A DNA stretch of 64,000 nt, taken from contig CAJTPN010000009.1 in NCBI GenBank assembly GCA_910578185.1, positions 74,455 to 138,454 on the forward strand. The letters run 5' to 3'. Within the stretch, counting starts at the first letter, position 1. Every line of letters begins with the position of its first letter. Position numbers and translations under genes: made by a program. The stretch is from an uncultured Acetatifactor sp. (GTDB lineage Bacteria > Bacillota > Clostridia > Lachnospirales > Lachnospiraceae). Shown here piece after piece: positions 43,408-51,872 of the stretch. Under the pieces are notes generated by a model. It was not told the DNA's origin and made no database searches. It saw only the letters and a program-made list of their open reading frames with translations.

Positions 43408-45051
43408 ATGAGTGAGCCTAAGATCGCACTGCTTTCCAATGTAAATATGGATTATGTTATACGGATGCTTGGAAGGCATGTGGATATATTCCGGGCGGAA
43501 GGGTATGGTAATGAGTTGGGGGTGCTGCTGAATCCGGCATCGGCTTATCATGAGTTCGGGCCGGATATTACGTTTCTGGTGATGGATTTGATGGAGCTGT
43601 TGGAGCATGATCTGGAAACAGAGTCTGCAAGGCGCCGGATTCACAGATGGTTTGCGGAGTTTGCCGGTGGGCTGGACCCGGAAAAAATCTATTATGTTTC
43701 GGATGCGTATTTATGGGGGACGGAGCTTGCCGTACTGGCTGATCCGGGGAGGAAAGCTGTGCTGGAAGGGCTGTGGCAGAAGGAGCTGGAGGAAATACAC
43801 AGTGAAAATGTGCGGATATTGCCTCTGCGCCGTCTGATTGAAGCATTGGGAGAGGAGAATGCGTTTTCTCTCAAAATGTGGTACATGGGTAAGATATTGA
43901 TGAGCAACGAGGCCCAGAAGAGGCTGTGCGGGTTAATTTCAGACAGGGTGAGAATGGAAACGGAAATTCCCAGGAAGGTGCTGCTCTTGGATCTGGATAA
44001 CACTCTGTGGGGGGGACTTGCAGGGGAAAATGACCATACGCCCGTCAAACTGTCGGAGGAACAGGCGGGGCTTGCTTATAAGAATTTGCAGCGAGTCATC
44101 TTACAGATGCAGCGGCAGGGGGTACTGCTTGGAATTGTCTCCAAGAATAACGAGGCGGACGCTATGGAAATATTGGAGAGACACCCCCATATGGTACTGA
44201 GACCGGAGGTGTTTGCCGCAAAGCGTATAAACTGGCGGCCAAAGCATGAGAATATTATGGAGATAGCCAGGGAACTGAACCTGGGGGAGGATTCCTTTGT
44301 GTTTTGGGACGACAATCCGGGAGAAAGACAGTTGGTGAAAGAAATGCTGCCAGGAGTGGCGGTACCGGATTTCCCGGAGAGACCGGAGGACCTGGCCGTG
44401 GCAATGGGGGAAATCTACGGGAAGTATTTTGCAAAGCCTTCCGTCACCAGAGAGGATTTGGAAAAGACCGCTCAATATGCGGCAAACGCAGAGCGAAGGA
44501 AGCTGCAGGATGGGGCCGGAAGCTTTGAGGCGTATCTGAAAGGGCTGGAAATCAAAGCGGTGCGGGTAAAACCGGAAGAACATATGGAGAGGCTGACGCA
44601 GCTGATGAATAAGACAAATCAGTTTAATCTGACCACAAGGCGATATACGTTGGGGCAGATAGGAGGATTACTGCAGGATAGGGAAAAACGGGTCTATCTG
44701 TATCAAATTCTGGATCGCTTTGGAGATAACGGTGTGACAGTGGCGGCGGTGGCGGACTGCTCGGGAAAGATTCCCGTGCTGACGGATTTGGTGATGAGCT
44801 GTCGTGTGATGGGAAAAAATATAGAATTTGCCATCGTGGAGGATATTGAAGAAGATCTACAGAGGAGCGGCTATGAGAGGCTGCGCGGCATTTACATTCC
44901 AACGGAGAAAAACGCGCCGGCGGCGGATTTTTACCGGAAATTGGGCTATGAGAAAACGGCGGATGGGGCTTTGGGCAGGGAGGAATACGAACTGTGTCTT
45001 GCAGATGCGCCAAAGAGGATGTATTATGTAGAGTATGAGAAGAACTTCTGA
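43408..45051 (+). CDS. FkbH-like HAD-family protein with C-terminal GNAT domain
   Basis: 547 residues. An N-terminal SGNH-like region (1-180), a HAD domain with LLLDLDNTLWGG (D195, D197), SKNNEADA and FWDDNPGER, then a GNAT-like C-terminal domain (about 390-547). In FkbH proteins the HAD part loads a phosphoglycerate-derived glyceryl unit onto an acyl carrier protein; an ACP gene follows by a few bases. I infer that it prepares a glyceryl or related acyl group for a sugar of the glycan, possibly Pse. The start at 43408 follows GGAG; 43393 is an alternative. Confidence 0.85.
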   Translation: MSEPKIALLSNVNMDYVIRMLGRHVDIFRAEGYGNELGVLLNPASAYHEFGPDITFLVMDLMELLEHDLETESARRRIHRWFAEFAGGLDPEKIYYVSDAYLWGTELAVLADPGRKAVLEGLWQKELEEIHSENVRILPLRRLIEALGEENAFSLKMWYMGKILMSNEAQKRLCGLISDRVRMETEIPRKVLLLDLDNTLWGGLAGENDHTPVKLSEEQAGLAYKNLQRVILQMQRQGVLLGIVSKNNEADAMEILERHPHMVLRPEVFAAKRINWRPKHENIMEIARELNLGEDSFVFWDDNPGERQLVKEMLPGVAVPDFPERPEDLAVAMGEIYGKYFAKPSVTREDLEKTAQYAANAERRKLQDGAGSFEAYLKGLEIKAVRVKPEEHMERLTQLMNKTNQFNLTTRRYTLGQIGGLLQDREKRVYLYQILDRFGDNGVTVAAVADCSGKIPVLTDLVMSCRVMGKNIEFAIVEDIEEDLQRSGYERLRGIYIPTEKNAPAADFYRKLGYEKTADGALGREEYELCLADAPKRMYYVEYEKNF

Positions 45052-45070
45052 GTGGTTTGGAGGTGTGAGA

Positions 45071-45289
45071 ATGAAAGAGAAAATGATTGCGTTGATAGAG
45101 GACATCTTAAATGTGCCAGGGGGGACGATCACGGAGGATACGGTGATTGGGGACGTAAAAGAATGGGGCTCCCTGGAACATGTGGCGATTATCGGAGAAT
45201 TGGAAGAAAAATTGGGAATCATAATCCCGCTGGAGGATACATTGGAGATTACCTCAGTGAAGGAATTGCTGGAGATGGGTACGAGATAG
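45071..45289 (+). CDS. Acyl carrier protein
   Basis: 72 residues from ATG at 45071, five bases after GGAGGTG. A small acidic four-helix protein; the phosphopantetheine Ser is S34 in EWGSLEHVAII, where the usual Asp before Ser is Gly, a mild oddity. It lies immediately downstream of the FkbH-like gene, so it is probably its dedicated carrier and not the fatty-acid AcpP. Confidence 0.85.
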   Translation: MKEKMIALIEDILNVPGGTITEDTVIGDVKEWGSLEHVAIIGELEEKLGIIIPLEDTLEITSVKELLEMGTR

Positions 45290-45322
45290 GCACAGGCAGA
45301 GGAGAACAATGCGCCTCCGGTG

Positions 45323-45359
45323 CATGACGGAATCGGCTCCTGCTTGTGGGAACTGGAAT
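45323..45359 (+). repeat. Interrupted copy of the intergenic repeat
   Basis: CATGACGGAA, then 16 other bases, then GGAACTGGAAT. The bases before it (AACAATGCGCC) also match those before copy 1, so the repeated segment is about 35 bases with a local insertion. Confidence 0.5.
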
Positions 45360-45441
45360 AAAAATATAAACAGTTCCGAAACGGAAACGCCCGGGGCATT
45401 GCAGTGCAGGGACGGGACATAAAATAAGAGGAGAGCTGGTT

Positions 45442-46020
45442 ATGGGCGTGACACTGCGGGAGATAGAGGAAAAGGATCTGGAAAGGATCATGAGGTGGCG
45501 CATGGATGAGGATGTCACCAGGTATATGAATACCAATCCCACGCTTACGCTGGAGGGCCAGAAAGTGTGGCTTCAGAAGATCCGCGGGGATCGGGATGTG
45601 AGATATTGGCTGATAGAGGTGGAAAAAGAGCCGGCGGGAGTGATTAATCTGACAGGCCTGACCTGCCCGGCGGGAGATCTTGGATGGGGATATTATGTGG
45701 GAGAGAGAGGTCTTCGGAGCATGAAAACCGCGTTGTCCCTGGAGATGAGCATGTACGACTATGCCTTTGACACACTGAAAAAAAGAGCCGTATACGGGGA
45801 TGTATTTTCCCTGAACAGGGGAGTGATTCAGCTCCATAAGCTCTGCGGCTGTGAGATTGTAGAAGAGAAAAAAAATCATGTGTGCAAGGAAGGCGTGTGG
45901 TATGATGTGACATATATGGGCATGACTGCAAAACGGTGGTTCCACATTCGGGACACGAAAAAATATGAGCATATTTTGTTTCCGGCCAGAGCGGAGGAAG
46001 TGGGCGGGCAATTCACATAG
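45442..46020 (+). CDS. pseH: Probable PseH N-acetyltransferase
   Basis: 192 residues, GNAT family. LREIEEKDLERIMRWRMDEDV at the N-terminus and the central GWGYYVGERGL and LNRGVIQLHKLCGCEI blocks agree with PseH, which acetylates the 4-amino group made by PseC. The position between the FkbH/ACP pair and pseI supports the call. AGAGGAGAG precedes the ATG. Two near-identical CACATAGACA segments lie just after the stop (46010-46055), a small direct repeat. Confidence 0.82.
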   Translation: MGVTLREIEEKDLERIMRWRMDEDVTRYMNTNPTLTLEGQKVWLQKIRGDRDVRYWLIEVEKEPAGVINLTGLTCPAGDLGWGYYVGERGLRSMKTALSLEMSMYDYAFDTLKKRAVYGDVFSLNRGVIQLHKLCGCEIVEEKKNHVCKEGVWYDVTYMGMTAKRWFHIRDTKKYEHILFPARAEEVGGQFT

Positions 46021-46122
46021 ACAGTGGAAGGGCATGTGAGGCAGTTCACATAGACAAGAAAGGCAATAATGTTGTCCGCACAGGCTTACAATGCTGTTTG
46101 CATGGACAGGGAAGGAACGGCT

Positions 46123-47196
46123 ATGAACAAAAAAATACGGATAGGAAAACACCTTGTTGGGGAGGGGGCTCCGGTCTTTATCGTGGCGGAAATGTCAGCG
46201 AATCACAATATGGATTTTGATCGGGCGGTGAAGATTATTCGGGCTGCAAAAGAAGCGGGTGCGGATGCGGTCAAGATTCAGACATATACGGCGGATTCCA
46301 TTACGCTGGACTGCGACGATCCTTGCTTTCAGATTACACAGGGTACCTTATGGGATGGAATTACACTGCACAAACTGTATGAATCGGCCTATACGCCCTG
46401 GGAGTGGCAGCCAAAACTGAAAAAGATTGCGGAGGAGATGGGGCTGGAATTTTTCTCGTCCCCTTTTGACTTTAGCAGCGTGGACTTTTTAGAGAAGATG
46501 GAGGTACCGGCGTATAAGGTTGCATCCTTTGAAATTACGGATATTCCCTTGATCAGAAAAATTGCGCGGAAGGGGAAGCCTGTAATTTTAGCCACAGGTA
46601 TCGCCCACATGGCGGATATTGAGCTGGCAATGCGTGCCTGCAGGGAGGAGGGCAATGAGGATGTGGTGCTGTTAAAGTGCACTTCGGCATACCCCACTCC
46701 TTATGAGGCTGTGAACCTGCGAACCATTCCCGCCATGGGGGAGACCTTCGACTGTGTGGCTGGGTTGTCCGATCATACCATGGGCAGCGCCGTGGCAGGC
46801 GCAGGCGTTGCGCTGGGAGCAAAGATGGTGGAAAAACATTTCACGCTGAGGCGTGGGGACGGGGGCGCAGATTCTGCATTTTCCATGGAGCCGGAGGAGT
46901 TTGCCATTATGGTGGATCAAATCCGCAAGATAGAATTGGCGTTGGGAAAAGTGACATATGATCTGACACCCGCCCAGGAGCGGGAGAGAGAGCATTCCCG
47001 TTCCCTGTTTATCGCCAAAGATATGAAAGCGGGAGATATATTTACGCCTGAGAATCTTCGCAGCGTTCGGCCTGCAAACGGGCTACACACCATGTATTAT
47101 GAGGAGCTGCTGGGAAAGAAGATTAACAGAGATGCCAAGATGGGGACGCCGATGAGCTGGGCGCTTATAGATTTTCAGTCGGAAGGGACGGAGTGA
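46123..47196 (+). CDS. pseI: Pseudaminic acid synthase
   Basis: 357 residues from ATG at 46123 after GGAAGGA; the frame is open to 46069 but without a ribosome binding site. The NeuB-type TIM barrel has VFIVAEMSANHN at the start, VKIQTYTADS near 52, KVASFEITDIPL near 134 and GLSDHTMG near 224, and a C-terminal antifreeze-like domain. It condenses 2,4-diacetamido-2,4,6-trideoxy-altrose with phosphoenolpyruvate to pseudaminic acid. SDHT and PseG next door fit PseI better than NeuB. Confidence 0.92.
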   Translation: MNKKIRIGKHLVGEGAPVFIVAEMSANHNMDFDRAVKIIRAAKEAGADAVKIQTYTADSITLDCDDPCFQITQGTLWDGITLHKLYESAYTPWEWQPKLKKIAEEMGLEFFSSPFDFSSVDFLEKMEVPAYKVASFEITDIPLIRKIARKGKPVILATGIAHMADIELAMRACREEGNEDVVLLKCTSAYPTPYEAVNLRTIPAMGETFDCVAGLSDHTMGSAVAGAGVALGAKMVEKHFTLRRGDGGADSAFSMEPEEFAIMVDQIRKIELALGKVTYDLTPAQEREREHSRSLFIAKDMKAGDIFTPENLRSVRPANGLHTMYYEELLGKKINRDAKMGTPMSWALIDFQSEGTE

Positions 47197-47216
47197 TCGG
47201 CTTTGGGAGGCAATTC

Positions 47217-48377
47217 ATGTATTTGATTCGTGCGGACGGCAATGCCCGGATAGGTGCGGGACATCTGATGCGATGTATGGCGATTGGGGAGGAACTGGCG
47301 CGGCTGCAGGGAAGAGAGGCAGTCTGCTTTGTGTGCGCCGACCATCAGTCCGCCGCCCTTGCAGGGGAACATGGCTTTCAGAGTCGTGTCCTTGGAACCG
47401 ATTACCGGAATATGGAGTCGGAGCTGCCGCTTTGGCAGAGGATGGTATCGGAGCCTGCAGGCGGGGAGGATGAAAGACGTCCAGTGCTTGTGATTGACAG
47501 TTATCATGTGACAGATTGGTATCTGGAGGCACTGGGGCAGTACGGAGCTGTGGTTTTGATGGACGACATGGGGGAGCATTGCTATCCTGTGGATTGTGTG
47601 GTCAATTACAATGCGCAGGCGTCCCTGGAAGCTTATGAGAGGCTCTATCAGGGGCGTGGGACAAGGCTGCTGATCGGAAGCCGCTATGTGCCGCTGCGGC
47701 AGTTTGCGGAGGGGCCGGATCAGTGGGCCTGTGGAGTTTCGGAGGCGCCGGATGGGGCGGCCTGTGGTCAGGGGGAAAAAGTTCCAGATCAGTGGGTCTG
47801 TGGCGGTGTTTCGGAGGCGCCGGTATACTGTAGGCCCGTGGTTCGGAATGTGCTGATTACTACGGGGGGCGGGGACAGTGAGAATATAGCGGGAGAAATT
47901 TTGAAGAAATTATATTCGGATAAGCTGGTGTTCCACTTGGTCATAGGGCAGTTTCATCCGCGATTTCAGGAGATGAAGCATTTGGAATCAATTTATGGCA
48001 ATATTTTCGTCCATGTAAATGTGTCGGATATGGCGGGGCTTATGCGGACTTGTGATTTGGCGGTGACGGCAGGAGGTTCCACTATTTATGAACTGGCGGC
48101 GGTGGGAGTGCCTTTTATTTGTTTTTCCTATGCCAGGAATCAGGAGCCGCTGACGGAATATATCGGCAGGAAAGACATCGCTGGATTTGCAGGCCCTTGG
48201 CATAGATCGCCGGAGAAGACTATGGAGCGGATCGCAACTCTTTTTGATGAGCTGACTGGCAGCAAAAGGAGGAGGGAGACTTATGTGCGAAGAGAAAGAG
48301 CCATGACGGACGGACTGGGGGCCGAGAGACTGGCAAAGGCATTGGCGGAAGGGGGGAACCGTTATGAAAAAAGCTAG
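47217..48377 (+). CDS. pseG: UDP-2,4-diacetamido-2,4,6-trideoxy-beta-L-altropyranose hydrolase
   Basis: 386 residues from ATG at 47217 after GGGAGG. The GT-B-like fold begins YLIRADGNARIGAGHLMRC with the catalytic His of the GAGH motif; VLMDDMG and TAGGSTIYELAAVGVPF near the C-terminus are typical. It cleaves UDP from the sugar to feed PseI. It contains an unusual insert of about 40 residues with an internal near-duplicate (PDQWACGVSEAP, PDQWVCGGVSEAP) between the two lobes. It overlaps pseI by one codon region and the next gene by 14 bases. Confidence 0.88.
   Translation: MYLIRADGNARIGAGHLMRCMAIGEELARLQGREAVCFVCADHQSAALAGEHGFQSRVLGTDYRNMESELPLWQRMVSEPAGGEDERRPVLVIDSYHVTDWYLEALGQYGAVVLMDDMGEHCYPVDCVVNYNAQASLEAYERLYQGRGTRLLIGSRYVPLRQFAEGPDQWACGVSEAPDGAACGQGEKVPDQWVCGGVSEAPVYCRPVVRNVLITTGGGDSENIAGEILKKLYSDKLVFHLVIGQFHPRFQEMKHLESIYGNIFVHVNVSDMAGLMRTCDLAVTAGGSTIYELAAVGVPFICFSYARNQEPLTEYIGRKDIAGFAGPWHRSPEKTMERIATLFDELTGSKRRRETYVRRERAMTDGLGAERLAKALAEGGNRYEKS
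47715..47823 (+). repeat. In-frame near-duplicate inside pseG
   Basis: Copies at 47715-47751 and 47784-47823, 69 bases apart, so the frame is kept. They differ by two substitutions and one 3-base insertion. The insert falls between the N- and C-terminal lobes, so activity may survive. Confidence 0.8.
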
Positions 48378-49209
48378 GATCCTTCGGCGGGTCGCCTGTT
48401 ATGGAGTCATTGGGGCTGTGATGTTTTTTCTTCTGTTTTCATTGACTTTTCGCAGCCGTTCGGATTTTTCCCAGCGACAGCAGGTAGAAATTGTGGCCTT
48501 TGGGGACAGTGTCTTTGGGGAAGTGAGGAATGAGACGGCGGTTCCGGCGCAGGTTGGGGCGCTTATAGGCAAAACGGTGTATAATGCGGCCTTGGGTGGA
48601 ACCTGTGCTTCGAGGCAGGATGTGGACAGAAGGCTGGACCGTGCAAAGGATTCCCTGTCGCTTGTCGGACTTGCGGTTGCCATGGGCGCGGAGGATTTTG
48701 GCGTACAACAGTCGGCCAGACTGCGCGAGAGCAATATGGAATATTTTCCGGAGGTCATTGACGGTCTGGAAGGGATAGATTTCAACAAGGTACAAATAAT
48801 TTTGATTCAGCATGGAATCAATGATTATCATGCCGGAACTTTGATAGACAACCCTGAGAACCCTTATGATGTGTATACCTTTCTTGGGGCGATCCGGAGG
48901 GCAGTGGCGGCGTTTCGGGACAAAAATCCGCAAGTTCGGATTGTGTTGGTCACGCCTGCCTATACCTGGTACACGGCCACAGGGTTGACCTGTGAGGAGA
49001 CAGACCAGGGCGGGGGTGTGCTGGAAGATTATGTGAACGCAGAAATTCGGCTTGGGGAAGAGCTAGGAATTGAAGTTGTGGATCTGTATCATGACTGCCT
49101 GCCCCATGAGAATTGGTGGGATTGGGAGACATATACCAGGGACGGGCTGCACCCCAATGAGGCAGGGCGGAAACTGCTGTCACAAAAGATCGCGGAGGCT
49201 TTGAAGTGA
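48364..49209 (+). CDS. Membrane-anchored SGNH hydrolase
   Basis: 281 residues, one N-terminal membrane helix (about 8-28). VAFGDSVFGEVR carries the nucleophile Ser, GGTCAS the block II Gly, QHGINDYH the block III Asn, and DGLHPNEAG the block V Asp-His pair. All four blocks are intact, so it is probably an active extracytoplasmic esterase or acyltransferase for glycan O-acyl groups. GGGGGG lies seven bases before the ATG, which overlaps the end of pseG. Confidence 0.85.
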   Translation: MKKARILRRVACYGVIGAVMFFLLFSLTFRSRSDFSQRQQVEIVAFGDSVFGEVRNETAVPAQVGALIGKTVYNAALGGTCASRQDVDRRLDRAKDSLSLVGLAVAMGAEDFGVQQSARLRESNMEYFPEVIDGLEGIDFNKVQIILIQHGINDYHAGTLIDNPENPYDVYTFLGAIRRAVAAFRDKNPQVRIVLVTPAYTWYTATGLTCEETDQGGGVLEDYVNAEIRLGEELGIEVVDLYHDCLPHENWWDWETYTRDGLHPNEAGRKLLSQKIAEALK

Positions 49210-49241
49210 AAGCGGACGCTGTAGCGAAATGTACTAAAGGA

Positions 49242-49258
49242 CATGACGGAACTGGAAT
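49242..49258 (+). repeat. 17-base intergenic repeat, copy 2
   Basis: Identical to 43378-43394 and placed 15 bases before the next start codon, partly joined to its AGGAGG. Confidence 0.7.
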
Positions 49259-49273
49259 CAGGAGGCAAAGAGT

Positions 49274-50833
49274 ATGATGGGACCGGAAGGGGTATTTCGG
49301 GTGATATACGGAAAAATAAAGCGGGAATGGAAGATAGCCTTTTTATCTTGTTTCTTTCTGGGACTGCTGATTCATATGCCGATAATGCTGTCGGACATTC
49401 CCAATCACGACGGGCTGGACAGTATGTATTTTGACCAGAACATGATTACTTCCGGCAGATGGTTTCTGATGATTGCCTGCGGTTTTTCGTCCTTTTTTAC
49501 AATTCCTTGGGTGATTGGTGTTTTGGGACTTTTGTTTCTGGGATGCACGGGAGCTGCGCTCTGCGAACTGCTGGAGGTGAGGAAGACTTGGGCGGTGATT
49601 CTCTGCAGCGGTTTGTTGGTGTCTTTTCCAGCGCTGGCCTGTGCTTTTGCCTATGTGTTTACCCTGGACGGATATATGCTTGCGCTGTTGCTTTCCACGT
49701 TGGCAGTGCTGTTTACCAGGAAGTTCAAACGGGGATATCTGCCGGGAGCGGTATGTCTGGCGTTCAGCATGGGGACTTATCAGGCATATCTGGCCTTTGC
49801 CATGATTCTGTCGGTATTTGCCATATTGATGCTTTTTGCGGAAGAAAAAAACGGCGCCGAAGGGACGTTGAAGAGCAGAATTATGGGGGCGTTGCGATAT
49901 CTATATATGGGGGTTATCGGAGCGGGATTGTATGTGGTGATTTTGCAGGTCCTTTTATGGATTCAGGGGAAAGAGCTGGCTGGTTATCAGGGAATTGACG
50001 GCATGTTGTCTGGAAGTGCGCGGGAAGGCGGGATTTTCTCTACAGTAATGGGGATGTACAGGGATTTTGCGGCCTTTTCCCTCAGGGGAAACGTGCTGTT
50101 CCAGAATGTCTTTTCCTTGGCGGCATGTATCCTGTTGGCGGCGACAGCGGTGTTTTTTCTGACGCGCAATAGAAAATACTGGAAGAATCCGGCGCTATTG
50201 GTTATAATAGTGTTGTCGATGCTGACATTACCCTTTGCCACCAATATTATACTGTTGATTTCCCCATCGGTCACATATCATCTGTTGATGCGTTATCAAT
50301 GGGTGTTGTATGGGATTGGGGCGGTGGCCTTTATCAGCAGGGCAGAGTATAATACCAGGTCCGGAGTGTTGCTGGAATGGACTGGGTGTCTGGCGAGTTT
50401 TGTGCTGGTATTTCATTATGGAGTGACGGATAATATTGCATATTCTAATCTGGAGAAGAAATACGAGAAAACGTATGCCTACTGCCTGCGTCTTTTGGAC
50501 AGGATTGAGCAGACGGAAGGGTATTATCCAGGGGTTCCCATTGCCATGGTGGGGGTGGTGGGAGACGAGCAGTTCCCCTCCACGGATCTGACATTGTCAG
50601 TTACCTCCAATATGATCGGCATGTATGGGGACAACCTGCTGTACAGGGGGGATAATTATGAGGCTTTTATACGGCATTATCTGGGGGCTACTTTGAATAT
50701 TCTGCCTGCGGAGGCCATGGAGGAGATGTATTACGCTGAGGAGTATGTGGCCATGGACAGCTTCCCCGGGGAGAATTCCATCCGGATGATAGATGGTGTC
50801 CTGTACATCAAAACAGAGAACGTGATGAGGTAA
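49274..50833 (+). CDS. Second Glucos_trans_II-type membrane protein
   Basis: 519 residues, about eleven membrane segments. HDGLDSMYFDQNMITSGRW in the first loop (DxxxxxxD then GRW) is shared with the gene at 32896 and with GtrII-like glucosyltransferases. AGGAGG precedes ATG at 49274 by eight bases. It is followed at three bases by a GtrB-like GT2, the classic GtrB/Gtr(type) pair in which the GT2 makes polyprenyl-P-sugar and this protein transfers it outside. Confidence 0.75.
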   Translation: MMGPEGVFRVIYGKIKREWKIAFLSCFFLGLLIHMPIMLSDIPNHDGLDSMYFDQNMITSGRWFLMIACGFSSFFTIPWVIGVLGLLFLGCTGAALCELLEVRKTWAVILCSGLLVSFPALACAFAYVFTLDGYMLALLLSTLAVLFTRKFKRGYLPGAVCLAFSMGTYQAYLAFAMILSVFAILMLFAEEKNGAEGTLKSRIMGALRYLYMGVIGAGLYVVILQVLLWIQGKELAGYQGIDGMLSGSAREGGIFSTVMGMYRDFAAFSLRGNVLFQNVFSLAACILLAATAVFFLTRNRKYWKNPALLVIIVLSMLTLPFATNIILLISPSVTYHLLMRYQWVLYGIGAVAFISRAEYNTRSGVLLEWTGCLASFVLVFHYGVTDNIAYSNLEKKYEKTYAYCLRLLDRIEQTEGYYPGVPIAMVGVVGDEQFPSTDLTLSVTSNMIGMYGDNLLYRGDNYEAFIRHYLGATLNILPAEAMEEMYYAEEYVAMDSFPGENSIRMIDGVLYIKTENVMR

Positions 50834-50836
50834 AAT

Positions 50837-51799
50837 ATGGCGCTTTTATCAATTGTTTTGCCGGCGTACAACGAAGAACAGAATATTTCCAATACGGCGG
50901 AAGTACTTCAAAAGCTCCTTGAGGACAACGGGACGGATTACGAACTGATTTTTATCAGCGACGGTTCCAGGGATAATACCTTTTCCGAGATACAGAGGAT
51001 AGCAGAGGAGAATCCCAGGGTCAAGGGAGCGGAATTCAGCCGGAATTTCGGCAAGGAGGCTGCGATTTTCGCAGGACTTGAGATGGCCGTTGGTGATGCG
51101 GTCATTGTCATGGACTGCGATCTGCAGCATCCTCCCCAGGTCATTCCAAAGATGTGGGAGCTGTGGCAGGAGGGATTCCAGGTGGTTGAGGGCATCAAGC
51201 AAAACAGAGGAAAGGAAAAGCTCGGCTATAAGCTTTCCGCAGGATTATTTTACAAGATTATGAGCAGGCTGGTGAAAATGGATATGAGCGCCTCCTCGGA
51301 TTTTAAGCTGTTGGACCGGAAGGTAGTGGATGTGCTGCTGGCACTGCCGGAGCGCAATACGTTTTTCAGGGCTCTTAGCTTCTGGGTGGGATTTCGGACT
51401 GCACCGGTGTATTATCAGGTGCAGGAGAGGCAGTTCGGGGAAAGTAAGTGGTCCTTTTTAAGCCTGATGAAATATGCCATTGCAAATGCCACTTCTTTCA
51501 GCACACTGCCGTTACAGATGGTAACGGTGATGGGAGTGGTGTCCATATTGTTCAGCATTGTACTGTTTATTCAGACTCTGGCAAAGTTTCTGTCCGGGAC
51601 AGCGGTGGAGGGCTTTACCACTGTGATCCTGTTGATATTAATCATAGGCGGGTTTCTGATGTTAAGTCTGGGAATCATAGGACATTATATAGCCAGGATT
51701 TACGAAGAAGTGAAGGGAAGGCCCAAGTATATTATCAGTAAGGTGGCTGGAAGTGTGCAGGGAGAAGTGGTGGGTACATGGAAAGCACATGCCAGATGA
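50837..51799 (+). CDS. GtrB-like polyprenyl-phosphate sugar synthase (GT2)
   Basis: 320 residues. LSIVLPAYNEEQNI, FISDGSRDNTF, VMDCDLQHPP (DxD) and FSRNFGKEAAIFAGLEM are the standard blocks of the GtrB/DPM1-type group; RQFGESKWSFLSLMKYA is the conserved segment before two C-terminal membrane helices (about 228-295). It is coupled to the Glucos_trans_II gene just before it. Likely makes undecaprenyl-phosphate glucose or a similar donor. Confidence 0.92.
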   Translation: MALLSIVLPAYNEEQNISNTAEVLQKLLEDNGTDYELIFISDGSRDNTFSEIQRIAEENPRVKGAEFSRNFGKEAAIFAGLEMAVGDAVIVMDCDLQHPPQVIPKMWELWQEGFQVVEGIKQNRGKEKLGYKLSAGLFYKIMSRLVKMDMSASSDFKLLDRKVVDVLLALPERNTFFRALSFWVGFRTAPVYYQVQERQFGESKWSFLSLMKYAIANATSFSTLPLQMVTVMGVVSILFSIVLFIQTLAKFLSGTAVEGFTTVILLILIIGGFLMLSLGIIGHYIARIYEEVKGRPKYIISKVAGSVQGEVVGTWKAHAR

Positions 51800-51872
51800 C
51801 AGGAGCCCATTGCGCCGAGGGGAATTCTTCCGTAAGTGCCGTCGCGCAGCGACTTAAATAGGAGGTGTAAGG

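Noticed and set aside
43408..45289. FkbH/ACP as part of a polyketide cluster
   Set aside because: No ketosynthase, acyltransferase or thioesterase nearby; all neighbours are glycan genes.
44857..46152. 431-codon minus-strand frame over the FkbH-ACP-pseH region
   Set aside because: Overlaps three well supported genes; low-complexity His/Ser/Phe-rich sequence with no family likeness.
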